From assembly GCF_002917925.1 (NCBI RefSeq), contig NZ_PPFE01000003.1, positions 372,001 through 436,000 of the forward strand: a stretch of DNA of 64,000 bases. The letters are read 5' to 3'. Every line of letters begins with the position of its first letter. Within the stretch, counting starts at the first letter, position 1. Source of the DNA: Roseovarius confluentis (GTDB lineage Bacteria > Pseudomonadota > Alphaproteobacteria > Rhodobacterales > Rhodobacteraceae). Both the position numbers and the translations under genes were made by a program. Positions 51,515-59,529 of this stretch are shown piece after piece. The notes under the pieces were generated by a model. That model was not told where the DNA came from. It saw nothing but the letters and a program-made list of their open reading frames with translations, and made no database searches.

Positions 51515-51852
51515 GCCTCGGCCTCCTTCGCCGGTTTCTGTCATGTCGTCCCAACATAGGGATGACGGTTCAAACGATAAACGCCCCCACGGGCGAAACT
51601 CGCTGGTGGGGGGCGATCCCGGGCTGCGCCCAAGGGACCGGAAGAACGCTGTCTTCCGTGATATTGCGCGGCTGATAGGCTTTTGCGGCGGGGGAGTCAA
51701 TATGGCGCAGCGCGTCGGGCCGGACTTGGCACCACTGGCGCGGATGCAGGACCGCCACCGCGCGGGGCCGGGTGACGTCATGGACGTGTAAGGCGTTGGC
51801 AGGGGGCGTCGGGCAGGGATAGACTGCGGCCATTGCTTTAGGAGATTTCGCG
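51515..51852. other. 338-bp intergenic region between ffh and the AsmA-like gene
   Basis: Divergent promoter region. It contains a hairpin (CGCCCCCAC 51582-51590 with GTGGGGGGCG 51606-51615) in the ffh leader and the AsmA-like ribosome site. No ORF or RNA gene is apparent. Confidence 0.5.
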
Positions 51853-53160
51853 ATGGAAGCGCTGGTTCTTATCTTTGCGGAGATCATCCTGGCGTGCATG
51901 GCGCCGGTGATCGCCATTCTGGGCGCCATCGTGGGTGCGGTGATCGAGGGCTTTTTCCTGCTGTTCGGCGGGGTGTTCGCGGAATGGGTCCAGGCCCGGC
52001 GGGCGCGGCGCGCGTCTGCCCGGGGCAAGTCGTCGCCGCCACGCAAGCCGCTGATCCCGCGCAAGGTGGTGCATTGGGTGGCCGGCGGCAGCGCGGTGTT
52101 GGGCGTGCTGGGGGTCGTGGCGACTTATGTGTTTTTCCAGCCGATCCTGCGAACGGTGATCGAGACCGCCAGCGAGAATGCGGGAATGCGCGTGGAGTAT
52201 GCCGGGGCCAGCGGATCGCTTCTGGGCGGGCACGTTGTGCTGGAGGGGCTGCAGATGGCGCGAGCGCACGAGACCGGGTTGGCCTTTGACCTGGCTGTGG
52301 CGCGGGCGGAGGCGGATGTGGACCTGTGGAGCCTGTTGGGCGACACGCCACGGCTGGAGCTGGGGCAGGTCGAGGGGGTGGAAGGGTATGTCATTCCGCC
52401 GCTTCCCAAGGAGGAGACGGCGGGCGAGGAGCGCGGCCTTCCCAAGCCGCGCCGGGCGTTCAAGGCCGACAGGCTGGCGGTCGAGGGTGTCGACGTGGAG
52501 ATCCGGCCGCGCGGGACCGAACCCTACACGCTGGCGATCGAGACCGGCGAGGTGGCGCCGTTTCGCAGCGGGCTGGCGCTGTTCGACCTGCTGTTCCGGT
52601 CGAACCTGACCGCCGAGGTGGCGGGGCAGCCGCTGTTGGTGGAGACGCGCGAGATCACCGAGCAGGGGCGCGAGACGCGCTGGGCCTTCGAGGACGTGGA
52701 CGCGGCACAGCTGAAGCGGTTGGTGCCGCGCGCGCCGCTGACATGGATCGAGACGGGCCGGGCGACGGTGATGGTCGAGGACAGCTGGAGCCTGTCGGAG
52801 GACTTCGTCGACATGAACTGGCGGCTGGCGGCGCGAGACATGAGTGTGAGCGTGCCCGAAGGCGCGGCGCGGACCGAGCGGATGCTGGCCGGAGGCCTGG
52901 GCAAGCTGGTGGCGATGCAGGGCGGGAACGCAGAGTTTCGCTATCAGTTGCAGCTGGATGCCGAGGAGATGGCCCGGCTACGCGAAGGCGACATCGATCT
53001 CTTTTGGGACACGGTGCTGGCTGGCGTGATGAAAGGCGGGATCGTGCGTGAGGACGAGACGGCGGTCGAGGCGGAGGCCGACGACACAGCCGAGGATGAA
53101 AAGCCCGGGGCCATTGACAGGCTGAAGTCGTTCTTCGAGAAGGACGACCCGGCGGAATAG
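51853..53160 (+). CDS. AsmA-like membrane-anchored protein of unknown function
   Basis: 435 residues. Two N-terminal hydrophobic segments (about 3-44 and 78-97) precede a beta-rich periplasmic-type domain with AsmA/DUF748-like phrases (NAGMRVEYAGASGSLLGGHVVLEGLQMAR, DLWSLLGDTPRLELGQVEGVEGYVIPP), as in proteins that carry phospholipid between membranes. It ends in an acidic, partly helical tail. GGAG precedes ATG 51853. It starts a two-gene operon with the deacylase. Confidence 0.65.
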   Translation: MEALVLIFAEIILACMAPVIAILGAIVGAVIEGFFLLFGGVFAEWVQARRARRASARGKSSPPRKPLIPRKVVHWVAGGSAVLGVLGVVATYVFFQPILRTVIETASENAGMRVEYAGASGSLLGGHVVLEGLQMARAHETGLAFDLAVARAEADVDLWSLLGDTPRLELGQVEGVEGYVIPPLPKEETAGEERGLPKPRRAFKADRLAVEGVDVEIRPRGTEPYTLAIETGEVAPFRSGLALFDLLFRSNLTAEVAGQPLLVETREITEQGRETRWAFEDVDAAQLKRLVPRAPLTWIETGRATVMVEDSWSLSEDFVDMNWRLAARDMSVSVPEGAARTERMLAGGLGKLVAMQGGNAEFRYQLQLDAEEMARLREGDIDLFWDTVLAGVMKGGIVREDETAVEAEADDTAEDEKPGAIDRLKSFFEKDDPAE

Positions 53161-53190
53161 CCGCCTTACCCGGTCAAGGAGCCTTTGGAC

Positions 53191-53727
53191 ATGGTCGATG
53201 CCTCTTCCGCCTTTCAGGACAGCTTGCCCGTGAGTTCGGATGACCTGCTGGCGCAAATGCGCGCGGCGGGCGTCGATTTCGAGCTTTACGAGCATATTCC
53301 CCTGCGCACGGTCGAGGATGCCAAGACGGTGCAGGGCGGGGCCGTTCCGGCAGGCGAAGGGCGGATCGACATCAAGAACTTCTACCTGCGAGACCGCAAG
53401 AAGCGGAACCACCTTGTGGTGCTGGAGCAGGACCGGGAGGTGGACCTGAAGGCGCTGGGCGCGCAGATGGGTGTTGCGGGGCTGTCGTTCGGCTCGGCGG
53501 AGCGTTTGATGGAGTTCCTGGGCGTGCGGCCCGGCGCGGTCAGCCCGCTGGGTTTGGTCAACGGGGCGGAGGCGGGCGTGCAGCTGTGGATGGACGCGGC
53601 GGTGCGGGACGCGGAGTTCGTCCACGCGCACCCGCTGGTCAATGACAGGACGGTGGCGATGCGGCCTGCCGACCTGGTTGCGCTACTGGAAGGGTGGGGC
53701 GCCGAAGTGGCTTGGCTGGAGCTTTAG
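53191..53727 (+). CDS. YbaK/ProX-type aminoacyl-tRNA deacylase
   Basis: 178 residues. The YbaK/INS domain is clear: FELYEHIPLRTVEDA, KNFYLRDRKKRNHLVVLEQDREVDLKAL, LSFGSAERLMEFLGVRPGAVSPLGLVNG with the GxxPG-like motif. It probably edits mischarged Ala-tRNA(Pro) or a similar species. ATG 53191 with AAGGAG 9 nt upstream is preferred over the in-frame TTG 53185. Confidence 0.87.
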   Translation: MVDASSAFQDSLPVSSDDLLAQMRAAGVDFELYEHIPLRTVEDAKTVQGGAVPAGEGRIDIKNFYLRDRKKRNHLVVLEQDREVDLKALGAQMGVAGLSFGSAERLMEFLGVRPGAVSPLGLVNGAEAGVQLWMDAAVRDAEFVHAHPLVNDRTVAMRPADLVALLEGWGAEVAWLEL

Positions 53728-53740
53728 GGCCGGCGGCGGA

Positions 53741-53767
53741 ATTTGAGTGTTTGAGGAACAGTGAAAC
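53741..53767 (+). repeat. GAGTATTT-core dispersed intergenic repeat, copy 5
   Basis: ATTTGAGTGTTTGAGGAACA followed by GTGAAAC, just after the deacylase stop. One base of the core is changed (GAGTGTTT). Confidence 0.65.
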
Positions 53768-53904
53768 GGTGCGGTGCGCGCAATCTCAACCGCTTGGTTG
53801 AATATGCGGAATCCGGTTCATGACGCCCGAAGCGGACTGCGGCGGAGCGGCGCAGCCCATGAAAGGCTCGTTTTATCAAGGGGTTGAGAGGGGTTGTCCC
53901 GTGC

Positions 53905-53933
53905 TTGACTCGGGCGCGGGTGCGGCATAGCAA
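53905..53933 (+). promoter_or_regulatory. Sigma-70-like promoter of the atp F0 operon
   Basis: TTGACT (53905-53910), 17-nt spacer, TAGCAA (53928-53933), about 20 bp before the atpI GTG region ribosome site. Confidence 0.55.
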
Positions 53934-53960
53934 CAGCGCAACGGTTCCGGAGGGGCAAAC

Positions 53961-54323
53961 GTGGACGATCCTGACCGACAGGAGCGGCTGAAGCGGCTTG
54001 AAGACAGGATCAATGCGCTGAAAGGCGTGGATGCGCCGACGCCCCACATGGAGAACCACTATTCCCAGGCGCAGCTGGCCTGGCGGATGGTGATCGAGCT
54101 TGTGGCCGGTCTGGGGATCGGCTTTGGCATGGGGTACGGGTTGGATTACCTGTTCGGGACAATCCCGATCTTCCTCGTGCTGTTTACATTGCTGGGCCTG
54201 GCGGCGGGCATCAAGACGATGATGCGCAGCGCCAACGAGATCCAGCTGAAGAATGCGGCGGAAACGCTGGACGCAGAGCGAGCCCGAGAGGGTGACGAGA
54301 AGAGGATGACAGATGGCCACTGA
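53961..54323 (+). CDS. atpI: F0F1 ATP synthase assembly protein AtpI
   Basis: 120 residues, starting at GTG 53961 after GGAGGGG. Two membrane helices ([44 protein letters not shown]) of the AtpI/Gene1 family, which helps the c-ring assemble. An N-terminal charged segment and a C-terminal KR tail flank them. Overlaps atpB by 11 bp. Confidence 0.9.
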   Translation: MDDPDRQERLKRLEDRINALKGVDAPTPHMENHYSQAQLAWRMVIELVAGLGIGFGMGYGLDYLFGTIPIFLVLFTLLGLAAGIKTMMRSANEIQLKNAAETLDAERAREGDEKRMTDGH

Positions 54324-55092
54324 AGCGCATGGCGAAAGCGAAGGGCTGGTTTTCCACCCGATGGATCAGTTCATCATCAAGCCGCTTGCCGGCGACGGCC
54401 CGGTGGGCCTGTTCACGATCACCAACGTGACGCTGTGGATGGCGCTGACGTGCCTGGCCGTGTTCGCGCTGATGGTTCTGGGCACTTCGGCGCGGTCGGT
54501 CATTCCGGGCCGCATCCAGTCGGTTGCGGAACTGGCCTACGGCTTCATCCGCAAGATGGTCGAGGACGTGGCGGGCAAGGACGCGCTGCCGTACTTCCCC
54601 TACATCATGACGCTGTTCATGTTCATCGTCTTCGCTAACTTCCTTGGCCTGATCCCCGGATCGTTCACATCAACCAGCCATATCGGCGTGACCGCGGTGA
54701 TGGCGATGATGGTGTTCATCGGCGTGACCGTCCTGGGCTTCGTCAAGAACGGCGCGAGCTTTCTGAGCCTGTTCTGGATCAGCTCGGCGCCGCTGGTGCT
54801 GCGGCCGATCCTGGCGCTGATCGAGGTGATCTCGTACTTCGTGCGTCCGGTCAGCCACTCTATCCGTCTTGCCGGCAACATGATGGCGGGCCACGCCGTG
54901 ATGAAGGTGTTTGCCGCCTTCGCGCCGCTGGTGCTGATCTCGACCGGTGTGGGCCTTGTGGTCACGCCGCTGTCTATCCTGGCGATCACGGCGGTTTACG
55001 GGCTGGAGGTGCTGGTGTCGTTCATCCAGGCCTACGTGTTCACCATCCTGACCTGCGTGTACCTGAAGGACGCGCTGCACCCGCATCACTAG
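54313..55092 (+). CDS. atpB: ATP synthase F0 subunit a
   Basis: 259 residues. The essential Arg185 in [14 protein letters not shown] faces the c-ring; the [23 protein letters not shown] and [15 protein letters not shown] segments form the proton half-channels. Overlaps atpI. Confidence 0.96.
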   Translation: MATEAHGESEGLVFHPMDQFIIKPLAGDGPVGLFTITNVTLWMALTCLAVFALMVLGTSARSVIPGRIQSVAELAYGFIRKMVEDVAGKDALPYFPYIMTLFMFIVFANFLGLIPGSFTSTSHIGVTAVMAMMVFIGVTVLGFVKNGASFLSLFWISSAPLVLRPILALIEVISYFVRPVSHSIRLAGNMMAGHAVMKVFAAFAPLVLISTGVGLVVTPLSILAITAVYGLEVLVSFIQAYVFTILTCVYLKDALHPHH

Positions 55093-55098
55093 GAGATA

Positions 55099-55122
55099 GC
55101 GTGGGTTGTCACCCACCCTACG
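55099..55122 (+). repeat. GTGGGT/ACCCAC intergenic hairpin repeat, copy 6
   Basis: GCGTGGGTTG-TCACCCACCCTACG in the 94-bp gap between atpB and atpE. A hairpin here could adjust the large excess of c over a subunits. Confidence 0.75.
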
Positions 55123-55186
55123 GCGGCGGTTTCCGGCGCCAGCAACCAACAACAGATCACTGAATTCCATCGTAAGGAGAAAAGAC

Positions 55187-55423
55187 ATGGAAGGCGATAT
55201 CGCACAAATGGGTCAATTCATCGGCGCGGGCCTGGCGTCTGTCGGCATGGGCGGCGCGGCCGTCGGTGTGGGCAACGTGGTCGGCAACTACCTGGCCGGT
55301 GCCCTGCGCAACCCCTCGGCCGCCGGTGGCCAGACCGCGACCATGTTCATCGGTATCGCGTTCGCGGAAGCACTGGGGATCTTCTCGTTCCTCGTCGCGC
55401 TTCTGCTGATGTTCGCCGTCTAA
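55187..55423 (+). CDS. atpE: ATP synthase F0 subunit c
   Basis: 78 residues, two helices joined by the RNP loop (41-43), with the proton-carrying Glu61 in the second helix ([19 protein letters not shown]). TAAGGAG lies before ATG 55187. Glu is the usual residue in Rhodobacterales and no Na+-type ligand is present. Confidence 0.96.
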   Translation: MEGDIAQMGQFIGAGLASVGMGGAAVGVGNVVGNYLAGALRNPSAAGGQTATMFIGIAFAEALGIFSFLVALLLMFAV

Positions 55424-55570
55424 GCCAGGCGGATGTGATCCTTACGGGCCGGGCGAGGGGCGTTGTGCCTGTCCCCCGGCGTCCGTGAGGAAAATCCGAA
55501 TGGCCTTATGCCGCGTCCGTCTTGCGGGCCTGGCACCACGACACGAACATTGAGCCTTGCGCAGTCCCGG

Positions 55571-55589
55571 TGCCGGACATTGTCCGGCA
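55571..55589. repeat. Hairpin in the atpE-atpF' gap
   Basis: TGCCGGACA-T-TGTCCGGCA, 19 bp, inside the 206-bp spacer between atpE and the b' gene. It could be a processing site or weak terminator that sets c-subunit excess. The rest of the spacer shows nothing clear. Confidence 0.55.
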
Positions 55590-55629
55590 AACCTGATACA
55601 AGGGGGCAGGCGCAACAAGGAGAACGCAG

Positions 55630-56181
55630 ATGGCGACCGATACCCTAGGAGAAGGTGCTGCCAGCGCTTGCGTCGACGCAGGCGGTGGAGCAATCGGCCT
55701 TCCCCAGCTTTGCCCGGACTGGATGGGCAACCAGATCTTCTGGCTGGTCATCGCGCTGATCGTGATCTTTTTCATCCTGTCGCGCATCGCGCTGCCGCGG
55801 ATCGCGGCGGTGCTGGCCGAGCGTCAGGGGACGATCACCAACGACCTGGCGGCGGCGGAAGACCTGAAGGAAAAGGCCTCTGACGCGGAAGACGCCTATA
55901 ACAAGGCTTTGGCCGATGCCCGCGCACAGGCGCAGGAGATCATTGCCGAGGCCAAGGCGGAAATGAACGCGGAGCTGGAAGAGGCCACCAAGAAGGCCGA
56001 TGCCGAGATCGCGGCGAAGACTGCCGAGGGCGAGAAGGCCATCGCGAAAATCCGCGCCTCCGCCATGGAGAGCGTGAAGGAAGTGGCCAAGGACACCGCC
56101 AAGGAATTGGTGGCCGCCATGGGCGTCAAGGCCGATGCGCGGACAGTCACGTCCGCCGTCAATTCGCGGCTGAAAGGGTGA
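55630..56181 (+). CDS. ATP synthase F0 subunit b'
   Basis: 183 residues. One membrane helix ([30 protein letters not shown]) after an N-terminal extension with two Cys ([16 protein letters not shown]), then a long right-handed coiled coil rich in Ala, Glu and Lys. It pairs with subunit b as the peripheral stalk. The b' type is typical of photosynthetic bacteria and Rhodobacterales. Confidence 0.93.
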   Translation: MATDTLGEGAASACVDAGGGAIGLPQLCPDWMGNQIFWLVIALIVIFFILSRIALPRIAAVLAERQGTITNDLAAAEDLKEKASDAEDAYNKALADARAQAQEIIAEAKAEMNAELEEATKKADAEIAAKTAEGEKAIAKIRASAMESVKEVAKDTAKELVAAMGVKADARTVTSAVNSRLKG

Positions 56182-56186
56182 GCGCC

Positions 56187-56747
56187 ATGAAACAGTTGAT
56201 CGCAACCCTGACTGCCATGGTCGCTGCCAGCCCCGCGCTGGCCGCTACCGGGCCTTTCTTGTCGCTGGGCAACACCAACTTCGTGGTGATGCTGGCCTTC
56301 ATCCTGTTTATCGCGCTGCTGGTCTACCTGAAGGTGCCCGGCAAGATCGGCGAGATGCTGGACAAGCGGGCCGACGGCATCAAGTCGGAGCTGGACGAGG
56401 CGCGCGCGCTGCGCGAGGAGGCACAGACCCTGCTGGCGAGCTATGAGCGCAAGCAGAAGGAAGTACAGGACCAGGCCGACCGGATCGTGGCCCATGCCAA
56501 GACCGAAGCCGCCGAAGCTGCCGAGCAGGCGAAGAAGGACCTCGAAGTGTCCATCAAGCGCCGGATCAAGGCCGCCGAAGAGCAGATCGCGTCGGCCGAG
56601 GCCAGCGCCGTGAAGGACGTGCGCGACCAGGCGATTGCCGTGGCCGTGGCCGCCGCCAAGGACGTGGTCGCCAAGACCATGACCGAGGAGGACAACAGCA
56701 AGTTGATCGATCAGTCGATTGGCGAGGTTGAGTCCAAGCTGCACTGA
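56187..56747 (+). CDS. atpF: ATP synthase F0 subunit b
   Basis: 186 residues from ATG 56187. The N-terminus MKQLIATLTAMVAASPALAA looks like a cleavable signal peptide ahead of the membrane helix (NFVVMLAFILFIALLVYLKVPGKIGEML), a trait of the Rhodobacterales b subunit; the rest is a coiled coil. A GTG at 56178, overlapping the b' stop, would add three residues. Ends before a terminator. Confidence 0.93.
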   Translation: MKQLIATLTAMVAASPALAATGPFLSLGNTNFVVMLAFILFIALLVYLKVPGKIGEMLDKRADGIKSELDEARALREEAQTLLASYERKQKEVQDQADRIVAHAKTEAAEAAEQAKKDLEVSIKRRIKAAEEQIASAEASAVKDVRDQAIAVAVAAAKDVVAKTMTEEDNSKLIDQSIGEVESKLH

Positions 56748-56773
56748 CCTGCCGACCAATAGGTAGAAAAACT

Positions 56774-56805
56774 GGCCCGGGATCGGAAACGACCCGGGCC
56801 TTTTT
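56774..56805 (+). terminator. Intrinsic terminator of the atp F0 operon
   Basis: GGCCCGGG (56774-56781) pairs with CCCGGGCC (56793-56800), then TTTTT. Confidence 0.88.
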
Positions 56806-56830
56806 CATTTATTGCCCGGCGATGATCGGC

Positions 56831-56863
56831 AAAAGAAAATGCCCGCTCCGGGGAACGGGCATT
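56831..56863 (-). terminator. Intrinsic terminator of rpsO
   Basis: On the minus strand AATGCCCG (56863-56856) pairs with CGGGCATT (56845-56838), followed by TTCTTTT. Confidence 0.85.
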
Positions 56864-56891
56864 CTTATCAAATTCTGATCACCGGTGCGTT

Positions 56892-57161
56892 TTAGCGGCG
56901 GATGCCGAGACGCTTGATCAGGTCCTGGTAGCGGCCTTCGTCCTTGCCCTTGAGGTAGTCCAGCAGCTTGCGGCGCTGGGCGACCATCTTCAGAAGGCCA
57001 CGGCGACCGTGGTTGTCCTTCTTGTGGGTCTTGAAGTGCTCGGTCAGGGTTGTGATGCGCGATGTGAGGATCGCGACCTGAACTTCGGGCGAGCCGGTGT
57101 CGCCTTCCTTGGTCGCGAATTCTTTCAGCACCTTGGCTTTTTCTTCGACAGTGATCGACAT
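56892..57161 (-). CDS. rpsO: 30S ribosomal protein S15
   Basis: 89 residues. [71 protein letters not shown] is S15. AAAGGAG precedes ATG 57161. A hairpin in its leader (57233-57250) could be part of S15 autoregulation. Confidence 0.97.
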   Translation of the reverse strand: MSITVEEKAKVLKEFATKEGDTGSPEVQVAILTSRITTLTEHFKTHKKDNHGRRGLLKMVAQRRKLLDYLKGKDEGRYQDLIKRLGIRR

Positions 57162-57232
57162 CGGGGTCTCCTTTGGTTGAAGGGTGAAGGGCACGAGCCG
57201 GGATGTCGTCCAGCAAGGTCCTGTGGAGAAAC

Positions 57233-57250
57233 CTGCCGTTTCAGCGGCAG
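57233..57250 (-). promoter_or_regulatory. Leader hairpin upstream of rpsO
   Basis: CTGCCG/CGGCAG arms around a 6-nt loop, about 72 nt before the rpsO start. It is a candidate S15 autoregulatory element, by position only. Confidence 0.4.
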
Positions 57251-57320
57251 ATGCGGGCATATAGGAGATTCTCGGGCGTTTGGAAAGGGGGATTCGCGGA
57301 AGCGGCCCCGGGCGCGCGGA

Positions 57321-58376
57321 TCAGCCCTCGGTTTGTGGGATAAGGGTGATATGCTCCAGCGTCAGGGCGGCGTCGCTGGTCACCTCGGCCGCCACCTCTC
57401 CGTCCAGGAGAACGCGATGCAGGCCGGGCACATCCGAATCGCCTTCGATCGAGACATCCGGCGCGGCATCGCCGGTGTCGTCGTAAAGCAGCACGAGGTT
57501 GTCCTCGGCGGTATTGAAATCAACGATCTGGCCCTGATGTTGAGCATCGAGCCAGTCACGAAGGCTAAAGCTGTCGGCACCGTTGCCGCCGGTGGCTATG
57601 TCGCCCGCGCCAAGCGAGATCCGGTCGTCGCCCGTTCCGCCGTTCAGGTAGTCCTGATCGTCTTCGGGCGCGGTGCCGTCGGGTGCGATGCCGCTGAGCT
57701 GATCGTTGCCGTCGCCGCCGAAGAGCGTATCGGCGCCGGCGCCGCCGTCGAGCGTGTCGTCGCCGAGATAGCCGTGCAGCGCATCATTTCCGGTGCCGCC
57801 TGACAGGGTGTCGTCGCCTTCGCCCCCCAGAAGACTGTCGTCGCCATCCCCGCCGTCAAGGAGGTCATCGCCGTCATGGCCCATGACGCTGTCATTTCCG
57901 GCGCCGCCCGAGACCACGTCATTCCCGGCCTCGCCATGCAGGATGTCGTCGCCGCCGTCGCCCGCAACGACGTCATCGCCTTCACCGCCGCGCGCGATAT
58001 CGTTGCCGTCGCCGGACGTGACCGTGTCGTCGCCGTCGAGTCCGTCGAGAAATTCGTTGATCGATGTGCCCGAGACAGTGTTGGCCACCGTGGTTCCACG
58101 CGCGACGCCATAGTCGTCGCCCTCGGGGTCATCTGCCGCAGCTTCGGGCGCGGTTGCGATATCGAGAACCGAGGTGGCGGTACCGCCCGTATCAAGCTGA
58201 TCGGTGTCGCCGGGCGTATCGACATCGTCGCGGGCATTCTGTGTGGAGACGTCTTCGAACCCCCACATTGCCGCGGTGCTTGCCGCCATCATACCGATCA
58301 AACCAGCCAGGAAAAGCATAACCCATATCCACAAAATACCCCGTTTGACAGAGCCAGAGCGGAGGAGATTTTTCAA
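57321..58376 (-). CDS. Membrane-anchored RTX-repeat (calcium-binding) protein
   Basis: Up to 351 residues from TTG 58376. One membrane helix (about 14-36, ILWIWVMLFLAGLIGMMAASTAAM) comes first, then an Asp/Ala-rich stretch and about a dozen GGxGxDx(L/V) nonapeptides (roughly 110-235) that fold into a calcium beta-roll. A C-terminal domain (LRDWLDAQHQGQIVDFNTAEDNLVLLYDDT...) resembles the end region of RTX exoproteins. There is no ribosome site at TTG 58376, so ATG 58319 (Met20) may be the start. An RTX protein with an N-terminal anchor in place of free secretion is unusual. A CtrA box lies upstream. Confidence 0.75.
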   Translation of the reverse strand: MKNLLRSGSVKRGILWIWVMLFLAGLIGMMAASTAAMWGFEDVSTQNARDDVDTPGDTDQLDTGGTATSVLDIATAPEAAADDPEGDDYGVARGTTVANTVSGTSINEFLDGLDGDDTVTSGDGNDIARGGEGDDVVAGDGGDDILHGEAGNDVVSGGAGNDSVMGHDGDDLLDGGDGDDSLLGGEGDDTLSGGTGNDALHGYLGDDTLDGGAGADTLFGGDGNDQLSGIAPDGTAPEDDQDYLNGGTGDDRISLGAGDIATGGNGADSFSLRDWLDAQHQGQIVDFNTAEDNLVLLYDDTGDAAPDVSIEGDSDVPGLHRVLLDGEVAAEVTSDAALTLEHITLIPQTEG

Positions 58377-58432
58377 TTCGAACTGCGCGCCTTGGTTAAC
58401 ATGACGCCGTGACGTACCTTGGCACGGCGGTG

Positions 58433-58447
58433 TTAAACAAAGGTTAA
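58433..58447. promoter_or_regulatory. CtrA-binding-type site upstream of the RTX gene
   Basis: TTAA (58433-58436), 7 bp, TTAA (58444-58447): the full CtrA consensus spacing, 57 bp before the RTX start. Confidence 0.6.
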
Positions 58448-58484
58448 GATCGGCCTAATTACCGGTTGCCAAACGTGTTTTGCG

Positions 58485-59438
58485 TTAGCTGATCCGGCTG
58501 GGGACGTGCACTTCGTACCCGGGTTCTTCGGGTTCGTCATCGACCATTTCGGCGGGAAAGCCCGGCGCGGTGATGTCGAGGCCCGTGGCCTCTTCCAGGC
58601 GGCGGATGATGTCGTCCGATTGCGCGCGCATCCCGTAACGCCGGATGCCGTCCTCGAAGATAGAGATCATCAAGGGGGAGATTTCCAGCGGCACACCGGC
58701 ACGGTCGGCAATCGACTGGAACAGGCCGATGTCCTTTTTCACCAGATCCATTGTGAAGTTGATGTCGCGGGACCCGTTCAGGATGACCTGGCTTTCGGTT
58801 TCGTGCACGAAGGAGGTGCCGGAGCTGATGGCAATTGCCTGATAGGTGGTGGCTAGATCCATGCCGGCGCCTTTCATGGTCACAAGCGCCTCGCACAGGG
58901 TGAGCAGGTTGGCGGTGGCCAGGTAGTTTGTCATGACCTTGAGCACCGACGCGCTGCCCAGTTCGCCGGTGTGCAGAATGCGGCGACCCATGGTTTTCAG
59001 CAGTGGCAGGATACGCTCGAACGTGGCGCGGTCACAGCCCGCGAAGATCGAGATATTGCCCGTGTCGGCCCGGTGGCAGCCGCCCGAGACGGGGCAGTCG
59101 ACGGCCGCGCCGCCCGCGGCGATGACCTGACTGCCCAGACGTTGGACCTCGGCCTCGTCGGTGGTGGACATCTCCATCCAGATCTTGCCGGGGCCGACAT
59201 GGGGCAGCATCTGGCGCAGCACCGCGTCCGAGGCGGCGGGCGAGGGCAGGCAGGTGATGACGGCGTCGCAGTCCTGCATCATCTGCGCCGGGCTTTGGGC
59301 CGCCTGCGCGCCGCGCGTGGTGAAGCCGGCAACGAGGTCGGGGTCGAGGTCATGCACCGTAAGGTCGATGCCGTTGCGCAGGAGCGAGCCCGCGAGCTTG
59401 CCGCCGACATTGCCGAGCCCGATGAAGCCGGTCTGCAT
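58485..59438 (-). CDS. 3-hydroxyisobutyrate dehydrogenase-family oxidoreductase
   Basis: 317 residues. NAD(P) motif GLGNVGG (7-13), substrate motif DCPVSGGCHRADTGNISIF (114-132) and catalytic Lys167 in LKVMTNYLAT show a beta-hydroxyacid dehydrogenase, such as 3-hydroxyisobutyrate or tartronate-semialdehyde reductase. The substrate is not set by these motifs. The extended acidic C-terminus (EMVDDEPEEPGYEVHVPSRIS) is unusual. It is the gene after a LacI regulator, its probable controller. Confidence 0.87.
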   Translation of the reverse strand: MQTGFIGLGNVGGKLAGSLLRNGIDLTVHDLDPDLVAGFTTRGAQAAQSPAQMMQDCDAVITCLPSPAASDAVLRQMLPHVGPGKIWMEMSTTDEAEVQRLGSQVIAAGGAAVDCPVSGGCHRADTGNISIFAGCDRATFERILPLLKTMGRRILHTGELGSASVLKVMTNYLATANLLTLCEALVTMKGAGMDLATTYQAIAISSGTSFVHETESQVILNGSRDINFTMDLVKKDIGLFQSIADRAGVPLEISPLMISIFEDGIRRYGMRAQSDDIIRRLEEATGLDITAPGFPAEMVDDEPEEPGYEVHVPSRIS

Positions 59439-59529
59439 GGTTAATGCCTCCCCGATGTTTGACAGGATGGTGCGGGTCGAACAAGGCGGGGTCTGGCCTG
59501 TCCGCGACAGGGCAGGGACGGGAAGCGCC

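Noticed and set aside
51515-51852. Search for the SRP RNA (ffs) beside ffh
   Set aside because: No conserved GGAA-loop core was seen; the hairpin there does not fit.
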